Shown: in pieces, positions 44,745 to 57,699 of the stretch | Numbering within the stretch: the stretch's first letter is position 1 | How the letters are laid out: every line of letters starts with the position of its first letter | Assembly (NCBI GenBank): GCA_963971225.1 | Contig: OZ020269.1 | Location: 29,677,783-29,741,782, forward strand | DNA: 64,000 bases | Direction of reading: 5' to 3' | Source: Melieria omissa | Taxonomy: Eukaryota > Arthropoda > Insecta > Diptera > Ulidiidae | Made by a program: the position numbers and the translations under genes | The notes under the pieces: generated by a model | Seen by the model: the letters and a program-made list of their open reading frames with translations, nothing else | Told to the model about the DNA's origin: nothing | The model's database searches: none

Positions 44745-45140
44745 TATGAAAATTTAATTCAAGCATGGCACATACACAAATTAATGAACGAATTGTTAAA
44801 AATTATTCGTCTTAAAAAATGAAATTTTTGCAACTCCTAAAATTCGGAGTAATTTTTGTAATATGCATAAAGTTTTTTTTAATATTGTAAAGTGTGCGAC
44901 TATGAAAATTTGTAGTTTTTTGAATTCTATTTGGTTAAATTTGAAAATGGCGCATACAAAAATTAGTTAAAAAATTTTAAAAAATTATTTGTCTTGTAAA
45001 AATAAAAATAATAGTATTAATTTTTTCAACTCCGAAAATTCGGAGTAATTTTTTTGATGCGTATGAATTTTAGTTGAATATTGTATAGTGTGTAACTATG
45101 AAAAGTTGTAGTTTTTTTAATGTTATTTGGTTAAACTTGA
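44745..45140. repeat. 196-bp tandem duplication with ACTCC..GGAGT palindrome
   Basis: Two diverged copies; the core actccgaaaattcggagt (first copy actcctaaaattcggagt) is at 44833 and 45029. Both share atggcacatac/atggcgcatac, a tagtgtg-aactatgaaaa-ttgtagttttt block and ttatttggttaaa. The same core and other flanks recur at 49487 and 50367. Confidence 0.8.
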
Positions 45141-45419
45141 AAACAAAAATTGGTTTTTCACTTCAACAAAGTAACTGCAAGCGCAGGAAAATTTGTTTAG
45201 TAAAAAAATCTGAATTTACGATTGATTGATTGATCAACAGTAACCTGCCATTTCTGCCATTTTGACATCAATTCTGAAGTAATTAGGGATCGCTGATTTC
45301 GAATCCGCAAACCGTTTTTAAAACCCTTTTTTTTTGTTTACGTTGTCCTGTGTTATTTAAGCTAAGAATAAATCTATTTTGTAGTTCATTTCAACAGCAA
45401 GTATGACATGAAACTACTA

Positions 45420-45990
45420 GAGTGATCTGAAAAGTTGCTGACCTCGACATGAAAATGGCAACAATCGTTACCAAATAGTAGAAAATCTTTTGAAAAAAAA
45501 AACTTACTAAAATTGTTTGCCCTTTTAGTTGTGCAGTTTTTGTTTGACATTGGTTTAAATCGATATGAGTTTTTTTTAAAAGCTTTAAGGCTAATTGTTT
45601 TCGAAAGGCTATAATCCTATCAAAACTAAAAACGAGTTGGACACTCTGCACAGGAACTCGGCAACATTATTTATCACAAACGTTTCGAACATTAAAAACT
45701 TTAGCCACTGGCGATAACATTGCTCGAACTCACCAAATGGTACTAGAAAACCGTCCGTTTAAAGTGAAAAAGATGGCAGAGCTATGAATATGTCCAAAGG
45801 ACACGTTTGTTGCATATTGAATTAAGATTAATTGTGATTTTTCCACGCTTTGAGTGACGCATTTATTTACGTTAAAAACAAAGACGTGTTCGAATTAATA
45901 TTTTCAAAGCTCTATTTGGATATGGGAGCATCGCTGGGAGAAGTGTGCGGGACTTGAAAGAAACTATGTAAAACATAAAAATAAAATTGA
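45420..45990 (+). pseudogene. Heavily decayed mariner transposase remnant
   Basis: Around 45715-45830 the plus strand reads NIARTHQMVLENRPFKVKKMAEL, a stop, then after a frameshift MSKGHVCCIL, which matches the second helix-turn-helix region of mariner transposases. No terminal repeats were located. It differs from both mariner families above. Confidence 0.5.
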
Positions 45991-46968
45991 AGGCAATTTC
46001 TTGCATCTTTGTTAGTTCGGAAACTTTATAATTTTTGAAGATATGTATTAAACTCAGAGCTGCAAACTCCGTAATTTTGTTATAATATTAATTTCAATCA
46101 GTTGAAGTTGAATATAAAAAAACTTTCCATAAATAAATTGTTTTCCGAAATTGTGTGCTCTTGGGCTTTTAATAGTGTCCGACCGAATACATATTCGGTT
46201 TCGGTCCGACACTACTTTTTAAAAATATTTTTAATGTTATATTTTATATTTAAAAATTGTATATATATATTTCTTAACAAAAGCTCACAGTCAAGTAAAT
46301 AAAAAAAAATTCCTACATTTAATTTGGTTACATAAAATGTTAAAAAATGTCCAATGTTTACATTACAACAAATTATTTTATAAAAATAATTGCAAATAAT
46401 TAATAAATTCATTGTTCATAATTGTGAAATTCATTGTAATACAATAATTTTAGAAATTATAATCTTATGCAATTGTCTACTTTTGGTTGTGAATAATTGA
46501 AATTAATATTTTTATTATTTATTAAATTTGTATATTTATTGTTCTTGGATATGTAGAAAAATATTGATGAATACCTAATTAGAATTTAGTTTTCCTATGA
46601 AAATTTGCAGCTGTGTGAAAAAATTTGATGATTCTGGCGATACAAGTTATTGTAATTTATTATATAAAACAAAACGTTATGTTTCAATTGAAATGTACTC
46701 AAGATGCATACTTATTGTTTAGTTATCACTTCTCTAACAATCAAAAAACATATAAAATCAAAGAGGAATAATGTTTTCTCAACTATTATAAAAGTCAGTT
46801 GTTTATTCCTTTACTCCGAAATTTCGAAGTTCTTGTCAACCATAAGTTTTTGATTTAAAACTTCAAATATCGTTTCATTCAAATTCTTAAAGTGAATTTT
46901 ATTCGGAGGAAATTCGTTTTTAAGAAAATTATTTATTATTATTATTTAATTTATTATTTCTATTTTTA
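45991..46968. other. AT-rich stretch, nothing recognised
   Basis: No gene or element ends seen. A small inverted repeat ccgaatac / gtattcgg-like surrounds 46180-46212 (cgaccgaatacatattcggtttcggtcg). Confidence 0.4.
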
Positions 46969-47760
46969 CACTGTGCATGAAATTTACCCTCAAAAATTGC
47001 AACATGGGAGGACCTACTGAGCGACTTTTTTATAGGTATACTGAGTTGAAATCCACCACACTTTTGGCTTGATTGGCTCTAGATTAAGATAAATCTGACT
47101 TTGAATTTTGCTCATTTAAGTCGAGTTCGTCGCTTAAGTCTTCGAACGTGTAAATGCTAATAGGTCCTAAATCGTTCCGAATATCGCCATACTCTCTTCG
47201 GCAAGTTTGCAGATATTTTAACGACCAACAAATTTGCTTATGACACTAATCCATAAAAAAATACATTCAAACTGCGTTTTCGAAAAAAATGTCCCAAAAA
47301 CCCCACTTTCGTCGAGGCATAAAAACGAACCCTCGTAAAAAAAAATAAATGAGTATGCTTCTATATAGACGGCTGGCTCCTGCATCTTACAAACTAAAAA
47401 TTTTGCGCCCATAAAAGGCGTGGCTCGGGGTCAAAGTTCAAAGTTTTTATCAAAAAAACTCAATTAATCTCCAAGTGATTTACACGAAATGGGTATCAAA
47501 CGGAAGGTATTTTTCATACCTTTCTTTTGATGTGCAACATTAGATACGTAAGATGTACTAATAAAAAGTTTTAAGCGCAAAAAACATTTTTTTATAAAAA
47601 TTGTTTTCTAACGCATTTTTTTCTCGAAAAATCCATTACTAAGGTACAATAAGTTTGCTACCATATTGTAGCCTGTGAAATTATCTTTACAATGAAATAT
47701 AGTTGATCTCAAGTCGCTCAGTAGGTCCCCCCCATGTTGGAATTTTCGACTTGCACAGTG
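46969..47760. mobile_element. MITE with about 55-bp interrupted inverted ends
   Basis: Left end CACTGTGCATG...; right end, inverted, CACTGTGCAAG.... After a diverged spacer both ends share aacatggg-ggacctactgagcgactt. The 792-bp interior has no transposase. The target duplication is unclear, so the superfamily stays open; the layout suits a hAT-like or Tc1-like MITE. Confidence 0.75.
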
Positions 47761-49290
47761 TTATTATTTATTTTAACATCTTGTTAAGTTAATTTTTGAA
47801 TTTTAAATTCTTCATAACTATTGGAATACCTGCGTTTCTTCAGAGTAAACTTGTTTGAACCTTATTAACTAACTGCAAACATCTCTAAAAATGTTATATA
47901 AATAATGCAATTTATATTCCGGCTATGAATAATGCATCACAATTTAGCTGCAGGCAAAGCAATTCCGTTCCATTCAGTTCAATTCCTTTTCATTCTGTTC
48001 ACTTCCAATCGAATCCAACTCAACTCGACTCAGTTAAATTTTACTCAAAATTATGCAAAAGAAAAGTATGTCGCTGTTTAATTCTGCCTTTCACATCCAA
48101 CATAAATGAAATTTCGCCATGCGATTAATGAATGAGGGTGCAGCCTGGGAACGATTCATCATTATGATATGCGCAATGAAAGATTTGGCTCAATTTTCTC
48201 CAGTTCGCGTCTCGCTGTCGATTTATCGATGTACCCGACTAAAAATATTACTAAGAAAATGCAGCCACGAAAAACGCAAGAAAGCGAAAATTTCCTATTA
48301 TAATTTTTAATACTCGCTGCCGGCGACGGTACACCATTGTGGCTCTTGCGATAAGGACAGCGATAACAGGCCGAAGCCGTTTGATTGATTGTTCAGGATT
48401 TTTATTGATGGCTGCGCCGCAAAGGCTGCCACAAAATAGCCACTGCCAGTTGCCGCATCATTTGCATAAAAAATTAATTTGTAAACGCGGCACCGCTCGG
48501 GCATAAATTAATAGTAATTTCTGAAGTCTGTGCCAATTTATTGACATTCGGCGCTTTGCTTTAAACTGTTTTCCGAATCATGCCAAACACTTGAATGCTT
48601 AAAGGCTGCCTTTGTGTTGAAAGCTTTGTGCGTGCAACGCCACGTTTGTGTCATTGGTGCTTCGGGTTTGATTGTGTTTCGGTTGCGTTTTAATGCCTTT
48701 AATGTGCATTTAATTTGCGAAATGCCACCCGAATCGATTAAGTCGATTTACATTGAAATTTTAATTAAAATTAAAAACGCCGCATTATCTGTCATCTGCC
48801 GTCGTGATTGGCCGCTACAGTTGCCTGCGTAAGGGTGTGAGTGCGAATGCGTGCCGTGTCAATACGCCACTGGGCAGCTAACCACCCATTATCACCTCCC
48901 ATGTCCGCTTGACCACACAATGTAAATTTACACTGTGACAGGCCCAAGCATATTTTTATGAAATTGCAAAATTGTGTTTTTATGCTTTACGCAGCCATTA
49001 ATTACGCCTTTTTTGTTGACTGCGTGCGCTGTCAGTGTGAGTGGTGCGCATTTTCGCGCATTACGGCAACACTGCTCACAGCAAAGCGGTTAAAGGATTG
49101 TGAGCAAAAAAAACAACAAACGAATTAAATAAAACCTTTAACGAAGTTGTTGATCACTATTGATACTCTGATTAACGTTGTAATGTTGCATGTAATCGCT
49201 ATCAAGCGACGAAACATGTTTTAAACAATGACAAAATGCGCAGCTGATGTGGCTTGTCACACAAGCCATACAAATAAAAACAAAATAGTC
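47761..49290. other. Non-coding; GC-richer block at 48300-49080
   Basis: Contains ttccattcagttcaattcc-type imperfect repeats at 47970-48010. The 48300-49080 block is repeat-free and mixed in base composition. No coding evidence. Confidence 0.35.
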
Positions 49291-49530
49291 ATGAAAAAAC
49301 CATTTACAGAACTTATCATCTGAAATTTTCATCAATTGAATTTATACACTTTTAGGTTAATGTTTAAAGTCAGTGTTTTCTGTCTGACTGGAATTTCAAA
49401 TGTTCTTCATTGATAAAAAAAGGCTTTAAATATATCACAAACCTTGCATATAAACAGAAAAGAAGCTCAGTAATCGTATTTTATCAACTCCGAAAATTCG
49501 GAGTAATTTTTTATATGCAAATATTTTTGC
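49290..49530. repeat. Dispersed repeat with ACTCCGAAAATTCGGAGT core, copy
   Basis: Parallel to 50215-50395 over about 200 bases: aaccatttacagaacttatcat, gttcttcattgat, a gaaaagaag block and then the core actccgaaaattcggagt at 49487, followed by aattttt. Confidence 0.7.
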
Positions 49531-50214
49531 ATTCTTTCAGTATATAAGTTATAGTACATGTTTTAAGCAATATTTAAGCAAGAAATGCCTTTTCATAATA
49601 TCATTTTCCTAGCATTTTCCAAAGGATATTTTTTTAAATTAGAATTCTTTGTTAATCTTCTTTCATAAATCGTTTGTATTTAAAAAGATTAGTATATGAA
49701 AAAATTTAATTTTTAATAAACTAACTCTTAGTAGTTGAAAGCACTATTTGGTAACATTTTTTAACCATTTGGCGCCTCTGTAACTGATTGGGTACATCAA
49801 AAATCGGGTTATGTATAAAATTTTCAAACATTACTTGTTCTATTCCACTTATCATTACAGCAGACGGATAGTTCGTTAATATACATGGTAGCAATTTGTT
49901 GATGACAGATGTCACCAATGAGCTTGTGAACCGTAAGTAAAACCGCTTGTAAAAACTTTATTTTTTTCAACTTTTATATTTATATGGTCTGATTTGATCT
50001 TTTTCTACTTTTATGTTTATACTTATAATCTGTTAAGAGTAATAAAATAAGCACTTTGGAAAATATTACTACTCTTTTTATTTTGACTGTTAATGGATTA
50101 ATACAGAAAGTGTGGAATTAATTATGTGATGACCTACATATTCATTTTGCTTAGTTTCCTTGTAAGACTTCGTCAGCGACGCACTCATGGGGACTTTAAG
50201 GGTTCAAATCTCTA

Positions 50215-50395
50215 GCATGAAATAACCATTTTCAGAATTTATCATTTGATATCATTGTTTATACTTTGTTGCAATTTCAGACGTTCTTAATTGATATAAA
50301 AGACTTTGAGTAAATCAAAAACCTGATATATGAAAAGAAGGGAGACTCGATAACCTATTTTTGCAAACTCCGAAAATTCGGAGTAATTTGTAACA
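50215..50395. repeat. Dispersed repeat with ACTCCGAAAATTCGGAGT core, copy
   Basis: aaccattttcagaatttatcat begins the homology with 49290-49530; the core is at 50367-50384. Same order and orientation as the other copy. Confidence 0.7.
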
Positions 50396-52290
50396 TGTCA
50401 AATGGTTGCGTTCTTTTAGAGGAAACATTAAGGTACACATTTTTAATGTATTCAATAAATTTTTCACAGGAAAAAATGCTCAAAACATATATTGTAGCAT
50501 TTGGTATGATTACTAATTATAGGGAAAATTAATATTCGTATTGAATTTAGGTTCGACAATTAAGAAAAATGTTTAATAAAAAAAAGTGTCGATTGAATTT
50601 TGTAATAAATTTTACTATTATTTGAGTTACACTCCTTGTAAAGCAATAATACTTTCAAATGGTATGTATTTGTCTCAAAAGAATTGTACAGATCCTTACC
50701 CCAAAATAAAATCCTTGCACCTTGTTTTTTCATATTTGCTCACTAAATAAAAAACATTTTTTGATTTAATATTCTTTCAAGGGAACCTTTTTTTTATATA
50801 GTCATCCACTTAGCAAAAAATTCGACAAAATTGTATGTCAAATAAATCTGCTCAATGGGCCAACGCAATTTTCAGTCAGGCCACGTTGTCTCGCCTCATT
50901 CTGACTAAATATAATTTCAACGATGAGAAAAGTTTATTGGCGCAAAGAAGCGAAAGAAATTAATGGCTGGAAATTCGAAATTTATTAAATCTCCATATCG
51001 AGTAATGGCACCAAAATTTCCTAACTAGATTCAATGCACTGAAAGTGGGACGCATAGAATTGCAGGAGTGTAAGTAAAATGGGAGACAAAGTGAGTGTGG
51101 AAAAAATTAAGTGAAATTTTGGAGAGGCGCCATTCAAGTGCTAAAAGTATGCAAAATTGTTATACTCTTTATGAGATATGACTGCCAGAGCAATGATTGC
51201 ATTTATTACCAAAATGCATTTGACACCAAATATTAATAAATATTAATAATAATAATTCCACAGCACCGCAATTGTGTCCGAGTAAATGTATAAATATGCA
51301 TGCAGCTTATTGATGATACTAATTGGAAAATCAAAACACTTTGGCTGCATTTTAAGAGTTTATTATTAGCACAATTTCAGGCTGTAAAACCTCGTCAATT
51401 GTACCATAAATAATTTATTTTCAAATTTAGTTTCTAAAGCATATTTGAATCAATTGTGTGCGCGTATATTTAAATTCAGCAAATTATATGTGTGTGTATG
51501 CAGGATTTGCTGTACAGCTACATCACTTCGCAGCCAATACGAAATGGCTGTCAATCAATGTTGCGGTGTTTCGGAATGACTGGCCATATTCTGACACACC
51601 ACAAACGTGTTTGGGGCTGACCACAATCAAACAGAACATGCATGCTGACAAAACACAAAAAACGGCAAATTATTTACATGAAAATCTCTTTCAATTCTGC
51701 TACAAAACAACAAAAAATGTTAACGGTATAGATTCGATATTTCAGCGAAAGGCGTAAAGTGTAATGAATTAAATTCACCAGCACGTTTTCATGTAAAAAC
51801 GGACAAATAAATTGTTGGATATCTGATATGCAGCGAGTTGCATTGAACCACAATCGAAAAAGTAGATAAATATGGCACAACGCGTTGTTGAAGAGAGTTT
51901 AAGTAGGTTGAGTTACAGAGTATTTATATTAAAATAAGTGTTATATAATTATAAAATATAAAAAAATTTTATCACTGTGTGCATGAAACAAATACTTTAA
52001 AGTTAAAGTCAAATCGAAAATAACTGGTGAATATATAAAATTACGTACTGTTACGTTTAAGTAAACTCTTAAGCTTTCGTTTTTAATTGGAGCAAACGCA
52101 CAAGTGATGACCCCAATTAATGGGAGACATTGTGTTGGTTCAGGAAGGATATGTATCGCTTGAGAAAGCACATTGTCGTATGTGCTGTTAAATTCAATGG
52201 AACATACGACATTCGTTTTCTGCGGTGACGATATGTAGGTTAGAAGATAGTGTTTAGAGTGAAGTGATTATAAACGCTTGTCTTGAACCC
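50396..52290. other. AT-rich, no gene recognised
   Basis: Short frames such as 51458-51757 (+) have no family signature and mixed codon use. No element ends found. Confidence 0.4.
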
Positions 52291-52299
52291 AACAACAAC

Positions 52300-52590
52300 A
52301 TAGGTGCTGCATAACTGCAGGGAGACCATTCCACAATCGCGCAGTGCGGGCCAAAAACTTTCTCTCTCTCTGTAATGCGTAGTGCGCTGGAACATTGATT
52401 CAACGGGAATGCATGGGCGCCAGTGTTCGAACGGGTAGCTCGGGAGAATACCCGGAGTGATCCGGTTCTCCTCTGAACAATTACGGTAAAAATATCGGTA
52501 CAATAAGGCCACACATGCCACGTTTCGGCAATGTTCCAAGGAGTCAATGGAGCTGGATACCCTATAAGCTGCACTTTTCAAACAGGGCAT
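52300..52590 (-). pseudogene. C-terminal fragment of a CR1/Jockey-like LINE RT
   Basis: The minus strand reads LEHCRNVACVALLYRYFYRNCSEE, then later a H-P-slot and an RERESFWPALRDCG-like block. This follows the usual C-terminus of CR1/Jockey-type proteins (H-RR-VA-L-FYRY--G-CS-EL ... R---F-PRT--LWN-LP). The frame is open for about 120 codons, but the RT core is absent. Confidence 0.6.
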
Positions 52591-53099
52591 TTTGTGGTGC
52601 GCCACCTCTATGTGGCTTAATGCATTGGAAGTTTAAATTTTCCCCTATTTTTAGTCAAAATTTCATGAAATTTGGTTTACTGGAGGAGAAGTTATTGCAT
52701 CTGAAGTGAACGTATCTATGTGTCATCGGTACAAAAATTAGCATCGAACAAAGAACCAATGTTTTGTTTTAAACTTGTTAAAACTTTAACCGAAACATTA
52801 TAATTGAATAAGTTTGTGGTGATGATCGTGGCAGAGTTTGTAAGTTGTACTCCCGATTTAAACGCGATTGTCAGGACAAAACTGATGACCTACGCGTTAA
52901 CCAACTGTGCCACCAACACTGTGCGTGAATTTATCAAAGATCAGCTAAAACCTTCATTAAAATTCTCGAAATTGGATTTAAACAATTTAACAACATATAT
53001 CATATTTATAGCATTTTAACTAAACATTTGGCTATCAAGAGATGCCATTCCATCGAAAGATTGTGACTGATTTTTTTGATTTTTTTTATACTAAGAATT

Positions 53100-53300
53100 G
53101 AATTTTAACCATCAAAAGCTCTAAGTTTTCACCTGATGTGGAACCATGGGATTTTCATCTTTTAAAAAAAATTCCGGTGAAAAAATCCATTGAGGACGTA
53201 AAATCCATGCAAAAGGCTGAAGGACATTCCGGATCATATTTAGATCATGAAAATAGTTGTATGAGCCTGAAAAGGACTTAAAAAAAAGTAAATCGAATTT
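53100..53300 (+). pseudogene. Decayed mariner transposase C-terminus
   Basis: Plus-strand reading FSPDVEPWDFHLLKKIPVKKSIEDVKSMQKAE resembles the mariner block YSPDLAP-DF-LF---K---K--FESIEDIK. Terminal repeats not found; several changes at conserved positions. Confidence 0.5.
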
Positions 53301-53929
53301 CTCAAACTTTTGTTATTATGTTTTCAAAGACCTTTTTGCTAATGTGGCAAAATTTGAATAATTATAGGCTATGGGGGGTTCTGACACCCAACGCCCCTTC
53401 TCTCTTTCAGAAAATCACAAGTCTGCTTTTTTTCAATTTTTGATGTATTTTTGACAACAAGTTGGCTTCATCTCATCAATGATAGACCAGAGATCTCACG
53501 AAACCCCGAAGAAAGAAAGCACGGCTTTGAATCCCACAATCTGCTGGGTAGTTGACAGCGGAAATTCGGACAATGATTTGGTCTGGAAATCAATTGTTTT
53601 CAGAGTGATAACGCCTTCTTTCTTTTATGAAGCACTTAATTTTCAATAATCGGGTCAATCGTACACGACAACTGTCAAATTTAAAAGCTGCCACTTTCAT
53701 AGGAAACAAATTTCACAAAACTTAAATCGTGCTTTTTTATTGAGCTCTAATTGATATATTCCACTTGTTGACTTTGGCAAAATAAGTAGTGACTTGACTT
53801 TATTGATCAGACTTCATATATTCTACGTGTTGCCTGGTTGGTTCCAGTGATAATGTTGCAACATCCAATTTGCGTCATTTTGATTCCACTATTCCCAGGA
53901 GATGCTATATGATACTCGTATACTAGTTT

Positions 53930-54380
53930 GTACTCTCAAGTAACGAGTGAACAGTGCACTTCGCCATCTCTCCAAAATTTTAATACATTGGCTTGCCTAG
54001 CATCTTCCTTCTTTATAAGAACGGCTTCCTTCTCGTTCAGGATCTCACAGCTACGGCAGCTGGGCTCTCCAATCGCCCAGTGGCCTATGATGACCGCAAC
54101 CAATCGCCTCATCCCGGCATCGCTTATTAAAGACCTCCGCGGACCTATCCTTGTTGTATGTTGCCAGAGTGAAGTACTGATTTTGCAGAATTGTATTCGC
54201 TGTCACTCACTGTTGGGTTTAACAGCGAAATCTTTAGAGACTTTGCCTCTTCAGACCAGTTTATCGGCTCGCTCGTTGGCGTCAATGTTATTGTGTCCTG
54301 GAATCCAGATCAGAGTAACTTTGAACTAATAATTCTTTGTGCAGTTCGACATTTTATTGGTGGACTATTATTTCGTTGAA
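53930..54380 (-). pseudogene. RNase H and C-terminal fragment of a LOA/I-like LINE
   Basis: On the minus strand, KVTLIWIPGHNNIDANERADKL (54250-54325) is the last RNase H motif of such LINEs. Further on, RRLVAVIIGHWAIGEPSCRSC (about 54035-54120) matches the LVGVITGHCAIG...CRSC region of the element at 16455. The two parts are in different frames, so it is inactive. It belongs to a related but different family. Confidence 0.7.
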
Positions 54381-54389
54381 GCTTTATTC

Positions 54390-55865
54390 TTAGCAATTAG
54401 CAAGACTGACTTCAGTCAATCAGTCAAACGTAGTCAGTCTTGATTGACAGAAAGACCGTTGTGCTTAATTATGGTAATGCGAGATTATCGTCCCGCCCCT
54501 CTCCCCCCCCTCCCACCCTTTAGGTTGTTACAGAGTAAAAGCACAAACCACTCTACTGATCTCACCGCAAAGATAGTGAAGTTTTTGAAACTAATTACTT
54601 CTTGAATTCTTAAGTTTTTCTTGCCAAATGAATTCGAACCATTCCCTTAGGCCTTGGAGTGGCATTGGCTTCATAACTAAACGTTATAGCTGCGCCAACT
54701 TGCATAATAAACGAACAATGTTCATATGACTTATTTGTCTACTAGCTAATTTAAATTTAATTCTATTTTGATTGTTATTTTCGACCAGTTGTTAAGAGGT
54801 CGACATCAATTTAAGTCAGTCATAAATTTCAGCTGCCAACGCCCCGATTGTTCTGTTCCAGCTGTTGTCGTCGTTTTTTTTTCGACAACACATCATTTAA
54901 ATTAATAATTTATACTTTTGTGTTGACTTCTCACTGGTGATGTCGTGTTTTAATTTTCTCATCTCTCTTTGCTGTTCTTCGCCATCGGCAAAACGTCATT
55001 CGTTTCGCCGTCGACGTCCAAAAGTGTGAATTTCTCAATCAACAACAATCAACGCAGCGCGCGTAGTTCTACTTCGTTTCATTAAAATCTCGCTTACTTT
55101 ATTTATTAGCGCTGCCTGTGATGTGCCGCCGCAGCCGCAACCGGCGAACACGCACACACACACACACAAACGTAAAGCAATCGCCGTCAGCATTGAAATT
55201 CTTTTGGCCAAAAGTTTTTCATTCGTTGCGCTACAACTTTTCCCATTGGCTGCAAGCGATTTTTCTGATTCGTTTTTTTCTCTTTCAATATTCGTTTGCC
55301 TCGTGTGCTTTCAGCTGTTTATGCTAATTTATGGCGCACAAGTGCACATTTGCAAGTTAATCTTCAATAATTCATTTTTATTTGACTGCCCCTTGCGTGG
55401 TGGTGCTTATTGCTGTCCCTTGTTGTTGTTGTTGTTTTTGTTGTAGTTGTTGTCTCTGCGGTTGTTGGTGCTATTGTATTTTCGTGATATTTCATAATTT
55501 TTATTAAAGTGGAATGCTAAAAATAAACTGCTCGCCCTGTGTAATATTTATTCTTTTGTATTTATTTTATTTTATTTATTTTTTGTTGTTTTTGTAATGT
55601 GTGTTTTTACTTTTCAGTACAAGTACCTACTCGTATTGCGAAAATTCTGCAGCAAGCAGTGCAAGATTATTCTTATAAAAATGTTTATTTCTGCGCAAAT
55701 AAAAAACTCTTAGCCATCATGGCGAAATTTCGTAGCCACGTGTTTACCTGCAGAAGCTGAGTCACTTGAAGAGGAGTTTATTTTTAAAATTGTAGGCTAT
55801 TTTTAATTTATCAGAATACAATTGCTATTTCGATGACACTTGAACAGCGAAATCTAGGATATTTT
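54390..55865. other. Non-coding stretch
   Basis: Contains a C-rich run at 54496-54519, a CA repeat at 55149-55168 and TTG repeats at 55423-55460. Short plus-strand frames cross these repeats and show no family motif. 54820-55330 is GC-richer and could hold an untranslated exon. Confidence 0.35.
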
Positions 55866-56100
55866 TTTATATTAGCTTCCTGGAATCCCAAAAGCAACAG
55901 CGAAAACGTTTGGGAGCCACCTAGTTCGGTTCTTGACCAGTGCTCTGAACTTTACGAGTTCACCAGCCTCACGTTCGATTGTAGCAGATATTTCCTTACA
56001 GATTAGTGGATTCCACTCCATGGTCTTCCTTACAAAGTTCCCGTCTGCTGTGCGGAGAATGTAACCTATACACTTCCAACTCTGCCTTTGGAGCAAAATA
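55866..56100 (-). pseudogene. C-terminal fragment of an endonuclease-RT LINE
   Basis: Minus-strand reading W-KCIGYILRTADGNFVRKTMEWNP ... EREAGELVKFRALVKNRTRW is the usual tail of RTE/Proto-type proteins (RW-WIGH-LRK-D--IA--ALEWNP ... W-----LA-NR--WR). Only the last 75 codons remain. Confidence 0.65.
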
Positions 56101-56104
56101 TCTA

Positions 56105-57470
56105 GTAGATCTATTTCTGTTTTCTTAAGAAACTATTAAGTTAAGATTGTATGAGACCAAACAAAATTTTGATTATTGAATCAATGTGGCACAATGCATT
56201 GAAATAGTGAAAGTTAACTCGACTCCTCAAAGTACCATGTTGCCATATGACAACAAAATAGCTAGTTCTGTGAATGAGCGAAGAACAGCACAACAGGAGA
56301 TGGCACCTCGAGCACCACCAGCAAACAGGAGAACTCCTAAGTTTCCTTAGGAGTAGTCTGAAGGGACGTCCTACCGAACTGTCAATGGAGGCCTAATAGA
56401 TCAGTAATGATTGCAGTACTCAAAACCCTACTTATCTATTTATCCATTTTCTGGTTAAGGCTTTTAAATTGAATATTAATTTTTTTTCAGGCCAAACGTC
56501 TCATTTTGAACCAGTTTTTTAGCATTCATTTTATTTATTTATTATTTTATTTTTTTGCATTATTTGAATTAAATTTTAAGGCTACAACAGACACTGCTTT
56601 ATCGGCTTAAACGAGTAACTTCACATAACCACAAAAAGAGTATCCTAAAGGCATCAAGTCACACGATTTAAGCGGCCAACTCAGTAGTTCAATTATGCAT
56701 GAAGAAGACAAAATGATCGAAAATGACGAAGAGCATTTATCGTGGAGCACAAATTTTAGTTAAACAAAAAAATGTAATAGTTTGTAAGCATTGCTCGGGT
56801 ATAAATCTCTCCAGTCAAGCCGACTTTCCCTCTAACTTTGAAAAGAATTGTCAAAAATGCAACACTAAAAAAGCAAACCCCAATGTTCAATATGCAATAT
56901 TCAGCGCTCTTTCCAAAACTTCAGCTTTAAAACTTTTCATACTAGTTGTTTTGATAAAACTTTCCCGTCTCCAATCAAGCAGTCACTGAATGCAGCTCAA
57001 ACCCGCTCCACATTCCTTCAACTCAGATCGAACCTCTTTAGTACATTAGAACACTTTTAATTGAAACTAAAATCTGACAATCCAACAACAATTTGTCATG
57101 AACAAAACATCTTATTGTTTACATTCTGGAAAATATATGTATGTGGAAAATTTACCTCGTTCAGCGCACCCCGAAGAATTTATTGCAAGTTGAGTCACTT
57201 TTTTACACGTCACAGTCTATTTGCTTCCATTGAGAAATGTGTTTTCCTCGCTTTTTCACATGCACTCAACATCCATTAATTTTCTTCATAAAATTTTCCA
57301 CAACTTTTCTTTACAAAAACCTATTTTGCACAATTCATTTCTTTTTAATTCATTACATTTTAACTTTAAAATTGCACTGCAAATTCACTTTGATGCTATT
57401 TTTGGCAGCTCGTCACTGTTGTCGACTCATTCCAGAAATAATAATCCGACTGAGCGCAGCACGATTCGCT
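56105..57470. other. AT-rich, no gene recognised
   Basis: Several short plus-strand frames between 56720 and 57470 have no motif. The last part (57220-57470) borders the GC-rich block that follows. Confidence 0.35.
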
Positions 57471-57472
57471 GC

Positions 57473-57697
57473 CTACACTTTAGGCTGTGCAACGACAACT
57501 GCACCAGGCGATGCGGCATTTTCCGCGCCGGAGGTTTCGATGCTTTTGCCGCATGCAACCGCAGCGGCCCCCTCGCTGCGGCAGTTCAGTAAAAATAGCA
57601 TAAACGACACTTTGATCAGATGCGAGGCGCTGTCGCAGACCGCACCGGCGAAACGTTCCAGGCTAATCCAACGCGGCACACTCATGTAAAGGCACAT
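57473..57697 (-). CDS. Possible small protein or first exon, unknown
   Basis: An open frame of 74 codons from the ATG at 57697, or 70 from the in-frame ATG at 57685 (MSVPRWISLERFAGAV...). It has GC-rich third positions (gtg, ctg, gcc, agc, ggc), quite unlike the AT-rich spacers. A mildly hydrophobic stretch ending in FMLFLLNC is followed by an Ala/Ser/Gly-rich tail. No known family is recognised, and no signal peptide of normal form. It lies in a GC-rich island (57380-58340) that looks like a promoter or exon region. It could be a translated small ORF, an upstream ORF, or chance. Confidence 0.3.
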   Translation of the reverse strand: MCLYMSVPRWISLERFAGAVCDSASHLIKVSFMLFLLNCRSEGAAAVACGKSIETSGAENAASPGAVVVAQPKV

Positions 57698-57699
57698 GC

